10,071 nt of DNA from an uncultured Treponema sp. (GCA_937900125.1 CALCEK010000158.1:1-10071), one strand, 5' to 3'; shown: positions 1-6,409, counted from the first letter of the stretch. Notes: a model not told the origin generated them from the letters alone. A program made the numbers and translations.

Positions 1-40
1 GAGATCTACACTCTTTCCCTACACGACGCTCTTCCGATCT
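1..40 (+). other. Illumina P5/TruSeq universal adapter remnant (artefact)
   Basis: The first 40 bases match, from memory, the 3' part of the Illumina P5/TruSeq universal adapter. They start at GAGATCTACAC and finish with the characteristic GCTCTTCCGATCT at 28-40. The base after the adapter is the first genomic base, and the open frame of asnA is readable from position 42. This is an untrimmed sequencing adapter at a read or contig end, not biology. Anything upstream of position 41 should be discarded, and the asnA 5' end is lost because of it. Confidence 0.97.
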
Positions 41-41
41 T

Positions 42-854
42 GTTCAAATGGAAATTGTTCATTCGCTTGCAAAGTGGAAGCGCGTAAAGGTGAGCGATAT
101 GAAGTTGCGCCCAGGTTTTGGAATCTACACTGATATGAACGCAATTCGCGCTGACGAAGAGTTAGATAATTTACATTCGCTTTATGTTGACCAATGGGAC
201 TGGGAAATGTCTATTTCGCCCGATGACAGAACTGTAATGTACCTTAAAACGATTGTACAAAAAATTTATCGTTGCTTAAAACAAACTGAATTTTATATTT
301 ACGACCGTTACGAAGCAATTTCTCCAGTTTTGCCAGAAGAAATAACATTTATTTACGCAGATGATTTGCAACGAAAATTCCCAGATAAAACTCCAAAAGA
401 ACGGGAATACGAAGTTTGTAAAAAATATGGTGCGGTGTTTATCATTGGAATCGGAGGAACGCTTGATGACGGCTCTATCCACGACGGTCGCGCTCCAGAT
501 TATGACGATTGGAGTACAGAAAGTGGCGACGGTCACAAAGGCTTAAACGGCGACCTTTTAGTTTGGAATCCTGTGTTAGAAAATGCAATGGAACTTTCTT
601 CAATGGGAATTCGAGTTGATAGTCAATCTTTAAAAAATCAGCTTGAAGAAAGAAATTGCACGGAACGCTCTTCCCTTGAATTTCATTCTAGGCTTTTGTC
701 GGGCGGACTTTTGCAAACATTGGGGGGCGGAATTGGACAGTCGCGCCTTTGTATGTATTTTTTGCGCAAAGCCCACATTGGAGAAATTCAAGTGAGTGCT
801 TGGCCCCAAAAAATGCGCGTTCAGTGTGCTGACGCTGGAATCCGATTACTTTAG
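42..854 (+). CDS. asnA: Aspartate--ammonia ligase AsnA (5'-truncated)
   Basis: AsnA makes asparagine from aspartate, ammonia and ATP in the cytoplasm through an aspartyl-AMP intermediate; it is the class II aaRS-like, glutamine-independent enzyme. Visible family signatures are VHSLAKWKR just after the break, LYVDQWDWE, GAVFIIGIGG, HDGRAPDYDDWST, GLNGDLLVWNPVLE, ELSSMGIRVD and the C-terminal GGGIGQSRL, all in the expected order. The E. coli enzyme is 330 residues; here about 270 C-terminal residues remain, so roughly 60-70 are missing. The frame is open leftwards through GTT CAA at 42-47 and aligns there with the AQFEVVHS region of E. coli AsnA, so the ATG at 48 is an internal Met and not the start. 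The gene is cut by the adapter, with no sign of decay in the rest. The next gene begins 3 nt after the stop. Confidence 0.96.
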   Translation, partial: VQMEIVHSLAKWKRVKVSDMKLRPGFGIYTDMNAIRADEELDNLHSLYVDQWDWEMSISPDDRTVMYLKTIVQKIYRCLKQTEFYIYDRYEAISPVLPEEITFIYADDLQRKFPDKTPKEREYEVCKKYGAVFIIGIGGTLDDGSIHDGRAPDYDDWSTESGDGHKGLNGDLLVWNPVLENAMELSSMGIRVDSQSLKNQLEERNCTERSSLEFHSRLLSGGLLQTLGGGIGQSRLCMYFLRKAHIGEIQVSAWPQKMRVQCADAGIRLL

Positions 855-857
855 GCT

Positions 858-1847
858 GTGGCAGACGTTGTAGAATTTTCGTCAGTCGATTCTCTTTTGG
901 AACAACTTAAAGAGAATCGTTTAAAAAAAATTACAGAAATTTCTTTGCACGACAAGGCATTTTCTAAAGATAAGCGGGCAATAAAGCAGTTTTTTGTGCA
1001 ACTTCAAGATATTTCCCCTGACATTTTTGTAAATATTGTCGTGCAGCCTTCTGTAATTGACCGCGAACTAGCTTCTCTTTTTGCACAATCGTATTGTTCA
1101 ATCGACATTCCCTTAAATGGAACTGAAAAAAATGACGTTTTGTTGTTTGACAAAAAATTGTATTCGGCAAAAGTTTCTATTTTAAATGAATTTTGCGTTG
1201 TTTTTGGTTTTGACATGGGATTCGGAAGTCAAAATGCAGACACTTTTAAGGCTTTTCGTGAACGTTTAGATTTTGCCGTAAGCCTTTATCCAAATCACAT
1301 TGATTTTTTCCAAATTGAAACAGAAAACTTACCCAAATCAACGGGTGTTTTTTCGTCAAAAGACCTTGATTTTGCACGCGGAATCGCTTTTGCCTGCAAA
1401 ACATTTTATTCATCGGGACGAGCTGTTGCTTGGTTTAACGCTGCCCTTGCGCCGTTAAAAATTTCAGCGTCCACTTTTTTTGCTGATTTTGAAGAATGGC
1501 AACATTGCAATAATTGTTCGTGGGAAAGTGGTTTTTCTCCCGATTCTGTTTTGCATTTTGCCCTTGAAGAAATGCAACTAAAATTTTTACAAGAAAAATA
1601 TGCGGAAAAACATAAAGAATCGCTTTTTTTAGCTCTTTCGGACATTGTGCGCTTAAATGGCGCATTTTCTCGCGTTGCCCAAGAAGGAAAAGAGTGTACA
1701 CTCAATCTTTCTTACAATCCCTCTGACCTTTTGTCGCCACAAATGCTGAATTTAACTCGTTTTTGCGACACTGTTACTATGCAAGAGTGTAGTGTAAAAG
1801 TTTTTTGTGGTTCTGATTCCCCCGATTACAAAATCCTAGAAATTTGA
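858..1847 (+). CDS. Uncharacterised 329-residue protein downstream of asnA
   Basis: I do not recognise a named family with certainty. The start is a GTG three bases after the asnA stop; only a weak TTTAGG precedes it, so translation is probably coupled to asnA. There is no signal peptide or membrane segment, so it is presumably cytoplasmic. Alternating hydrophobic strands and helices (EISLHDKAF near residue 27, FVNIVVQPSVID near 57, YCSIDIPLNG near 79, VVFGFDMGFG near 114, YPNHIDFFQIE near 124) look like a TIM-barrel-type fold. The style recalls the C-terminal barrel half of radical-SAM proteins, but no CxxxCxxC cluster motif is present. Cysteines lie singly (C80, C113, C180) apart from a CNNC pair at 217-220 in EEWQHCNNCSW. 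Other notable segments are DIVRLNGAFSRV (about 262-273) and LSYNPSDLLSP (about 284-294). Composition matches the neighbours and the frame is intact. The coding call is firm; the fold assignment is a weak inference. Confidence 0.85.
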   Translation: MADVVEFSSVDSLLEQLKENRLKKITEISLHDKAFSKDKRAIKQFFVQLQDISPDIFVNIVVQPSVIDRELASLFAQSYCSIDIPLNGTEKNDVLLFDKKLYSAKVSILNEFCVVFGFDMGFGSQNADTFKAFRERLDFAVSLYPNHIDFFQIETENLPKSTGVFSSKDLDFARGIAFACKTFYSSGRAVAWFNAALAPLKISASTFFADFEEWQHCNNCSWESGFSPDSVLHFALEEMQLKFLQEKYAEKHKESLFLALSDIVRLNGAFSRVAQEGKECTLNLSYNPSDLLSPQMLNLTRFCDTVTMQECSVKVFCGSDSPDYKILEI

Positions 1848-1877
1848 GCTTTTATCCCTCCCGCCACCCGTGTACTC

Positions 1878-1943
1878 GCCCCATCGTTCTGAGCGCGATG
1901 CCCCGTCGTTCTGAACGCGATGCCCCGTCGTTCTGAACGCCGT
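1878..1943. repeat. Three tandem 22-bp units with palindromic core
   Basis: Three head-to-tail 22-bp units lie at 1878-1899, 1900-1921 and 1922-1943, in the spacer between two convergent genes. Each begins GCCCC and carries a core CGTTCTGAACG (1907-1917 and 1929-1939; 1885-1895 has GAGCG instead of GAACG). That core is a 5-bp perfect inverted repeat around one base. Units 1 and 2 differ at two positions; unit 3 diverges only at its last three bases and runs on into GAAGAATCT. The stretch is much more GC-rich than its surroundings. It resembles the dispersed TTCTGA(A/G)CG...GAAGAATCT intergenic repeats seen in several bacterial genomes; that resemblance is from memory. Function is unknown. Confidence 0.85.
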
Positions 1944-1970
1944 GAAGAATCTATGTTTGTCAGAAGAGTG

Positions 1971-2543
1971 TCACAAAATGCCTAAATGTTCTAACAAAAT
2001 TTTTGTTCCGATTGCGATTAAAATTATTCCACCTATAACTTCTGCTTGTTTTTGAAACTTTGTGCCAAAAATGCTCCCGATTTTTACACCCGCCGCAGAA
2101 AAACAAAATGTAATTGAACAAATAAAAAGGCACGCGGCAAGGACTTTGCGCCTGGTGTCCAACAAAAGCCCGAGTGTAATTCCAACTGCAAGCGCATCTA
2201 TGCTAGTTGCGACCGCCAAAACAAACATTTCCTTTGCTTCAAAAGACGCGCTAGTTGCTTTTCCTTCTTTTTTAGAAAAAGCTTCAAAAATCATATTCAA
2301 ACCAATCACGCAAAGAAGAACAAATGCAACCCAGTGGTCAACATTTTCAATTATCGTCCGAAATCGACTTCCCAACAGCCAGCCCAAAAACGGCATTAAT
2401 GCTTGGAATCCTCCAAACCAAGCACCTGCCAAAACCATTTGCTTAAGATTTGTTTTTTTTGCAGCTAGACCCTTACACACCGAAACCGCGAATGCGTCCA
2501 TTGAAAGCCCCACAGCCAAAATTAAAAGCTCAATAAACGACAT
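1971..2543 (-). CDS. mntP: Manganese efflux pump MntP
   Basis: MntP (formerly YebN, DUF204 family) exports Mn2+ across the inner membrane and protects against manganese overload. The 190-residue length is typical (about 188), and the sequence forms about six hydrophobic helices arranged as two related halves. The family's acidic membrane motifs are both present: GLSMDAFAVSVCKG with D16 in helix 1 and the matching ATSIDALAVGITLG with D116 in the second half. The start is ATG at 2541-2543, preceded on the minus strand by AGAGGAGG (about 2555-2562) with a rather long spacing of about 12 nt. It follows the MATE gene by 95 nt in the same direction and may share its transcript. That gap is too short for the yybP-ykoY manganese riboswitch often found before this gene, and I see no such fold. 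It converges on the gene ending at 1847. Confidence 0.95.
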   Translation of the reverse strand: MSFIELLILAVGLSMDAFAVSVCKGLAAKKTNLKQMVLAGAWFGGFQALMPFLGWLLGSRFRTIIENVDHWVAFVLLCVIGLNMIFEAFSKKEGKATSASFEAKEMFVLAVATSIDALAVGITLGLLLDTRRKVLAACLFICSITFCFSAAGVKIGSIFGTKFQKQAEVIGGIILIAIGTKILLEHLGIL

Positions 2544-2581
2544 GAATGTTATTTTCCTCCTCTTTAATATTTTCTAAATTG

Positions 2582-2619
2582 AAATTTTTTGAGCGATTTT
2601 AGGATTACTCAAAAAATTT
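2582..2619. repeat. Perfect 12-bp inverted repeat between MATE gene and mntP
   Basis: Left arm 2582-2593 (AAATTTTTTGAG) and right arm 2608-2619 (CTCAAAAAATTT) are perfectly complementary around a 14-nt loop. The element lies 20-57 nt past the MATE stop and upstream of the mntP ribosome-binding site. The stem is almost all A/T and no T-run follows it on the minus strand, so it is a poor intrinsic terminator. It could be a weak hairpin limiting read-through into mntP, a 3' stabilising stem, or an operator. Confidence 0.5.
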
Positions 2620-2638
2620 AACTTTTTAGATTCCCTAA

Positions 2639-3988
2639 TTATTCTATTTTTTTGCTAAAATGCAAATAGTAAATCGTCATTATTGCACTACAAAGTACCC
2701 AACCGACAGGATATGCCACGGCAACTGGAAAAAACGCTGTAGTGATGTGTGTAATTACAAAAAGATAAATTTGTCTAAACACAACAAATGAACCGAGCAT
2801 TATAAACATTGGAACGGTTGCGTTTCCAAGTCCGCGCAAAGAACCCGCATAAATTTGGTTTACGCAACAAAGTATGTAAAAAAGCGAATTTGCCCGCAAA
2901 AAATACGAACCATAATAAATGACTTCTGCATCTTTGTTAAAAAGTGCGGTTAGCGGCCGCGAAAAAAACATCAGTGGCAAAGCCAAAATCGCTGTTACCG
3001 CGCAAGATAAAATAAGCGAAACGTTTACACCGCGTCTTACTCGGTCTAATTTGTGTGCGCCGAAATTTTGACCTACAAAAGTCGTTGATGCCATAGAAAT
3101 ACTCTGCATGGGTAAAATTGCAAATTGGTCAATTTTTCCGTAAGATGCCCAGCCTGCCATGCACGAAGAACCAAAGTGATTTATGTAACCTTGTACAAAA
3201 ACGTTTGAAAATGAAGTTATCGCCATTTGTATTCCGCCAGGAAGTCCTACTTTTAAGACTTTTTTAAGTTCTTTTAAGTCTATTTTAAGTTCTTTGATTG
3301 AGATTTTACAACATTCTTTTGAGGTAAAAAGAACCGCTAGAATCAAAATTGCCGAAACTGCTTCTGAGATGATTGTTGCATAAGCCACCCCCGCTATGCC
3401 AGTTTTTAAAACTAAAACAAAAAAAAGGTCAAGGACGACATTTAAAATTGATGTTAAAACTAAAAAGTAAACTGGGCGTTTTGAATCTCCCACGGCTCTT
3501 AAAATTCCAGAACCCATATTGTAAAGCATTAGCCCTTCTAGTCCCGCAAAATAAATTTTCAAATACTCAGCGGAAGAGGCAAAAACGTCATCTGGAGTTG
3601 ACATAAGGCGGAGCATAAATGGGGTAAAAGCGATTCCTAGGGCGGTAAACAAAAGTCCTAAAATAAAAGTTGCCGCAATCATTGTGTGAACCGTTTTTTT
3701 TAGGCGGACAATGTTTCCCGCGCCAAAGTGTTGCGCAATGACGACTCCACCTCCCGTTGAAATTCCCATAAAAAATCCAACCAAAGTATTTATGAGCGGT
3801 GTTGTAGAGCCAATCGCTGCCAGGGCTTCTTTGCCAACATAATTTCCCACAACAAAACTATCCACGGTGTTATACAATAGCTGAAAAATATTTCCCGCCA
3901 AAAGTGGTAATGAAAATATGACTATATGTTTGTATATGAAACCAGAAGTCATGTCACGGGTGGTATTTTGATTCAACATAGATTCCAT
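2639..3988 (-). CDS. MATE-family multidrug efflux transporter
   Basis: This inner-membrane antiporter expels cationic drugs or metabolites using a Na+ or H+ gradient. The product of 449 residues is the usual size for the family and shows about twelve hydrophobic helices in two homologous MatE halves (roughly residues 20-185 and 240-405). N-terminal signatures include SLPLLAGNIFQLLYNTVDSFVVGNYVG and ALAAIGSTTPLINTLVGFFMGISTGGGVVIAQHFGAG; the second half has SISMASTTFVGQNFGAHKLDRVRRGV. This is the DinF/NorM-like bacterial type; the substrate cannot be told. The open frame extends to a TTG at 4006, but no Shine-Dalgarno precedes it. I chose ATG at 3988; ATG at 3979, with a weak GGA upstream, is an equal alternative. 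A terminator (4055-4089) separates it from the protease gene upstream, so it needs its own promoter. The only candidate I see is a -35-like TTCACA (minus strand, 4037-4042) with a poor -10. Confidence 0.95.
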   Translation of the reverse strand: MESMLNQNTTRDMTSGFIYKHIVIFSLPLLAGNIFQLLYNTVDSFVVGNYVGKEALAAIGSTTPLINTLVGFFMGISTGGGVVIAQHFGAGNIVRLKKTVHTMIAATFILGLLFTALGIAFTPFMLRLMSTPDDVFASSAEYLKIYFAGLEGLMLYNMGSGILRAVGDSKRPVYFLVLTSILNVVLDLFFVLVLKTGIAGVAYATIISEAVSAILILAVLFTSKECCKISIKELKIDLKELKKVLKVGLPGGIQMAITSFSNVFVQGYINHFGSSCMAGWASYGKIDQFAILPMQSISMASTTFVGQNFGAHKLDRVRRGVNVSLILSCAVTAILALPLMFFSRPLTALFNKDAEVIYYGSYFLRANSLFYILCCVNQIYAGSLRGLGNATVPMFIMLGSFVVFRQIYLFVITHITTAFFPVAVAYPVGWVLCSAIMTIYYLHFSKKIE

Positions 3989-4054
3989 TATAAAACGCTT
4001 TTTCAAAAAAAACTACTAGGACAAATTTTTGAGTTTTGTGAATTATTTTTGTGT

Positions 4055-4089
4055 AAAAAAAAGGCAGATTCTGTTTTACAAAATCTGCC
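4055..4089 (-). terminator. Rho-independent terminator after htrA/degQ
   Basis: On the minus strand an 8-bp stem, GGCAGATT (4089-4082) with AATCTGCC (4070-4063), is extended by an inner 3-bp helix across one mismatch and followed directly by eight Ts (4062-4055). It lies about 104 nt past the protease stop. This is a textbook intrinsic terminator for leftward transcription. The plus strand has no T-run after the stem, so it is one-directional. Confidence 0.85.
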
Positions 4090-4107
4090 AAGAATCAAGG
4101 AGTTTCT

Positions 4108-4155
4108 ATGAAGAAGTCAAGCGTTCTTACTTGCTTTTATAAACAAAATGAATAA
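4108..4155 (+). other. Possible 15-codon micro-ORF with strong RBS
   Basis: On the plus strand an ideal AAGGAG (4097-4102) stands 5 nt before an ATG that opens a 15-codon frame, MKKSSVLTCFYKQNE, closed by TAA. Flanking genes run on the other strand. The N-terminus (M-K-K, then hydrophobics and Cys) looks like the beginning of a signal or lipoprotein peptide. It could be a true small protein, the leftover start of a deleted gene, or chance. No promoter is evident on this strand. Confidence 0.2.
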
Positions 4156-4192
4156 AACTCTTTTTGGTTACAAGAATTTTTTATATTATTCT

Positions 4193-5680
4193 TTATTTTT
4201 CGAGTTTATATTTTCCTGTTGTAACCGTATGCCCATTTGTAAACACATCAAACCAAATTTCAGAATTGCGCGTTGTGTCAAGAGCCGCGTAAAATTCTTC
4301 AAGATTAGAAACCGCTTTGTCATTTACAGCGGTAATAACATCTCCATTTTGCAATCTTAAAGCTGCGGCAGGCGATTTTTCTTGAACGCTACTAACTACA
4401 ACGCCTTTGACCTTTTTGTTGTCGATTTTTAATTGTTTTTTAACATCATCGGTGAGCGGGGAGGCGACAAATCCTGGCCAAAGCGCACTGTTGTTAGAAG
4501 AAACATCGTTATCGCGTTCGTCAATTTTAATCGAAAGGTCAAGTTTGCTTTTTCCGCGCAAAACAGTAAATGTTACGGTTTTACCCGCAGGAATGTTTCC
4601 AACTTCGCGTTGAAGCTGTTCAATTGATTTTACCTCTTTTCCGTCAAGAGCAATTATGTAATCGCCAGCTTGCATTCCGCCTTTCATAGCGGGGCTTCCA
4701 ATGAATATTTCTCCAGCAAATGCACCAGTTTGTTTTTTGTCGATTCCCAATTCGGTTTTATAGGCTTCAGTTGGCTCCATAAGGCTTACTCCCAGCCACC
4801 CATAAGAAATTTTTCCGCTCGTAATAAATTGGTCAATCGCCGTTTTAATGTTATTTATAGGAATAGAAAATCCCAAGCCTTGACTTCCGCCAGATTGAGA
4901 AGCAATCCAAGTGTTAATTCCAATAACTTCTCCGTAAATATTTACAAGCGGTCCTCCAGAGTTTCCCTGATTTATTGCCGCGTCAGTCTGAATAAAATCT
5001 GAAATTGAACCGATTTGCCCGCCAGACCTTCCTGTTGCACTTACAATTCCTTGTGTTACAGAAGCAAAATACCCAAGGGGGCTACCAAGTGCCAACACAA
5101 TGTCCCCTTGCTGAACTTGTTCGCTATCGCCAAGTTTTGCTATAACAATCGAATCGTCATCGCAATCAAAAGAAACTAGGGCAACGTCCATGCGTGGGTC
5201 AGCACCAACAAGCGTTCCATCAAATTCGCGCCCATCATTTAATTTTATTTTAATAGTTGTGGCACTTCCTGCAACGTGATTATTTGTAAGCACATAGACC
5301 GTTTTTCCGCTTTTGCGAACAATTACGCCGCTTCCAAGCCCCGACTGCTCATATTCGCGCGTTCCAGAATCTCCATCGCCACCTGGATTCCCAAAGAAAA
5401 ATGGCAAATCCCTAAATGGATTAAATGTTTGAACCGTTGTTTTTTCGGTAACGTCAACTTCTACAACCGCAGGAAGCACTTGGCTTGAAATTGAACGGAA
5501 TGTGTTTTGCAAAGCCTGCGTAACTTCGAGCGAGTCAGATGGCAATTTTGTTTGTGGCTTTGTATCCGCAAAGGCAACATTTGCCGAACCGTTATTCACT
5601 TTGCAAGAAAGAGCTAAAAATCCAAAAGAAAGTGCTGCTACAGTGGCAGTTCCCAAAATGCGTTTTGTAATTGTATTCAT
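4193..5680 (-). CDS. degQ: HtrA/DegP-DegQ-type periplasmic serine protease with two PDZ domains
   Basis: This envelope protease-chaperone degrades misfolded exported proteins. The 495-residue product begins with a positively charged, hydrophobic signal (MNTITKRILG then TVAALSFGFLALSC). The Cys at residue 26 in ALSC could be a relaxed spirochaetal lipobox, giving an anchored lipoprotein instead of a soluble one. The trypsin-like domain (about 60-280) has the full triad: H135 in LTNNHVAG, D165 in DPRMDVALV and S241 in GNSGGPLVN. PDZ1 (about 291-385) opens with the YGWLGVSL motif and contains GSPAMKGGMQAGD; PDZ2 (about 400-490) contains KSPAAALRLQNGDVI. The C-terminal PDZ pair is as in DegP/DegQ, and I cannot separate the two, so the symbol is provisional. 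The frame extends to a TTG at 5740, but ATG at 5680 has GGAGG 10 nt upstream and starts the signal peptide. A strong terminator follows the gene. Confidence 0.96.
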   Translation of the reverse strand: MNTITKRILGTATVAALSFGFLALSCKVNNGSANVAFADTKPQTKLPSDSLEVTQALQNTFRSISSQVLPAVVEVDVTEKTTVQTFNPFRDLPFFFGNPGGDGDSGTREYEQSGLGSGVIVRKSGKTVYVLTNNHVAGSATTIKIKLNDGREFDGTLVGADPRMDVALVSFDCDDDSIVIAKLGDSEQVQQGDIVLALGSPLGYFASVTQGIVSATGRSGGQIGSISDFIQTDAAINQGNSGGPLVNIYGEVIGINTWIASQSGGSQGLGFSIPINNIKTAIDQFITSGKISYGWLGVSLMEPTEAYKTELGIDKKQTGAFAGEIFIGSPAMKGGMQAGDYIIALDGKEVKSIEQLQREVGNIPAGKTVTFTVLRGKSKLDLSIKIDERDNDVSSNNSALWPGFVASPLTDDVKKQLKIDNKKVKGVVVSSVQEKSPAAALRLQNGDVITAVNDKAVSNLEEFYAALDTTRNSEIWFDVFTNGHTVTTGKYKLEK

Positions 5681-5690
5681 AAAGAAGAAA

Positions 5691-5695
5691 CCTCC
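5691..5695 (-). promoter_or_regulatory. RBS deciding the degQ start
   Basis: GGAGG on the minus strand, 10 nt before ATG 5680. It supports starting at 5680, directly at the signal peptide, instead of at the upstream in-frame TTG at 5740. Confidence 0.7.
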
Positions 5696-5993
5696 AAAAA
5701 GTTTTCGTAATCCTTTTTTGAAATATAATATATTTTGCAAAATAAATGTTACATTTCAAACAGAAAATCTTGTTATAAATTTTAGATTGTTGTTATTTTT
5801 GTGCCATTTAAATAGAAGATTTTGTTGCTGCAAACGTTTTATGTTTATTTTAAGAAAACATCAGTTCGCAACTTTTGTCCCTTTTCTTAAAATACAATTA
5901 AATTGTTAAACAAAAAAAATCGTGGTTTACAAAAATGCCACTACATTTTTGGATAGCGTTACAAAAGGTATGCTGAAAATCATTTTTACGCAC
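5696..5993. other. Divergent A/T-rich intergenic region (degQ / rplU)
   Basis: About 300 bp upstream of the rplU promoter hold no convincing gene. Short frames on both strands run through A/T-rich sequence without ribosome-binding sites. The degQ promoter must lie here on the minus strand. Several TATATT/TATTAT-like hexamers occur near 5722-5733, but none has a well-spaced -35, so I do not name one. No CIRCE element was seen. A 12-bp inverted repeat and a small palindrome sit near its centre (separate entry). Confidence 0.6.
5847..5906. repeat. Inverted repeat plus adjacent palindrome, possible operator
   Basis: Arms ATTTTAAGAAAA (5847-5858) and TTTTCTTAAAAT (5882-5893) are perfectly complementary over 12 bp with a 23-nt spacer. 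They are followed at once by ACAATT-A-AATTGT (5894-5906), a 6-bp palindrome around one base. They lie about 170-225 bp upstream of the degQ start and about 185-245 bp upstream of rplU. A/T-rich repeats arise easily by chance in such sequence, so a regulatory role is only a possibility. Confidence 0.4.
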
Positions 5994-6021
5994 TTGACTA
6001 AAAATCGTAAAATTTGATAAT
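5994..6021 (+). promoter_or_regulatory. Sigma70-type promoter of the rplU operon
   Basis: TTGACT (-35, 5994-5999; 5 of 6 consensus bases) is separated by 16 bp from GATAAT (-10, 6016-6021; 5 of 6). An alternative -10, TAATAT at 6018-6023, gives an 18-bp spacer. The predicted transcript starts near 6028 and leaves a leader of about 60 nt before rplU. The -10 is flanked by ATCGTA (6004-6009) and TACGAT (6023-6028), a 6-bp inverted repeat that could be an operator. Confidence 0.75.
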
Positions 6022-6045
6022 ATACGATACATTTATTTCTGTTGT

Positions 6046-6066
6046 TAAGGAATCCGTTACTCCTTA
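6046..6066 (+). promoter_or_regulatory. Leader hairpin upstream of rplU
   Basis: TAAGGA (6046-6051) pairs with TCCTTA (6061-6066) around a 9-nt loop in the predicted 5' leader; an alternative pairing CCGT (6054-6057) with ACGG (6066-6069) competes with it. Ribosomal-protein leaders upstream of rplU are known in other bacteria, but I cannot match this one to a described class. The rplU Shine-Dalgarno AGAGG (6079-6083, 6 nt before the ATG) lies outside the stem. Confidence 0.35.
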
Positions 6067-6089
6067 CGGCGAAAAAGTAGAGGTTTAAG

Positions 6090-6407
6090 ATGTACGCAGT
6101 TGTTGAGTATAAAGGCAATCAGTACAAAGCAGTAAAAGATTCTGTTCTTAACGTCAGCAAAATCAATGACGCAAAGAAAGGCGACACGGTAACTATTGAC
6201 ACCGTTCTGCTTGTAAGTGATGGCGACAAAGTGTCTGTCGGTGCGCCCTACGTTAAGGGTGCAAAAGTGACGGTTGAAGTTGGGGATACTTTCCGCGATA
6301 AAAAAGTGCTTGTGTTCAAGTATAAGTCAAAGAAAGATTATCATCGCTTAATTGGTCATCGTGAATCATACACAAAAGTTACTGTAAAGGACGTTGTGTT
6401 AGCATAA
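6090..6407 (+). CDS. rplU: 50S ribosomal protein bL21
   Basis: bL21 is a small protein of the large ribosomal subunit that binds 23S rRNA. The 105-residue length is typical (about 103). It begins MYAVVEYKGNQYK, the classic bL21 N-terminus, with GDTVTIDTVLLVSDGDKVSVGAPYV in the middle and a basic KKDYHRLIGHRESYTKVTV near the C-terminus, where the family's conserved rRNA-binding G-H-R lies. The start is ATG 6090 with AGAGG 6 nt upstream. It is the first gene of an rplU-prp-rpmA unit driven by the promoter at 5994-6021, and the next gene starts 2 nt after its stop. Confidence 0.98.
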   Translation: MYAVVEYKGNQYKAVKDSVLNVSKINDAKKGDTVTIDTVLLVSDGDKVSVGAPYVKGAKVTVEVGDTFRDKKVLVFKYKSKKDYHRLIGHRESYTKVTVKDVVLA

Positions 6408-6409
6408 GA

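Noticed and set aside
2062..2577. 171-codon plus-strand open frame opposite mntP
   Set aside because: It is a mirror of a clear membrane-protein gene, has low-complexity composition and lacks a ribosome-binding site.
2544..2638. yybP-ykoY manganese riboswitch before mntP
   Set aside because: The 95-nt gap is mostly A/T-rich and has only the simple inverted repeat; the conserved GC-rich junction of that riboswitch is not seen.
4148..4360. 70-codon plus-strand frame over the degQ 3' end
   Set aside because: Most of it is antisense to the second PDZ domain; no ribosome-binding site or family resemblance.
5681..5740. 20-residue N-terminal extension of the HtrA protease from TTG 5740
   Set aside because: It would bury the signal peptide behind a basic stretch and lacks an SD; ATG 5680 has GGAGG.
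5927..6118. Minus-strand 63-codon frame overlapping the rplU start
   Set aside because: It crosses the rplU promoter and start, has no Shine-Dalgarno and shows no recognisable protein character.
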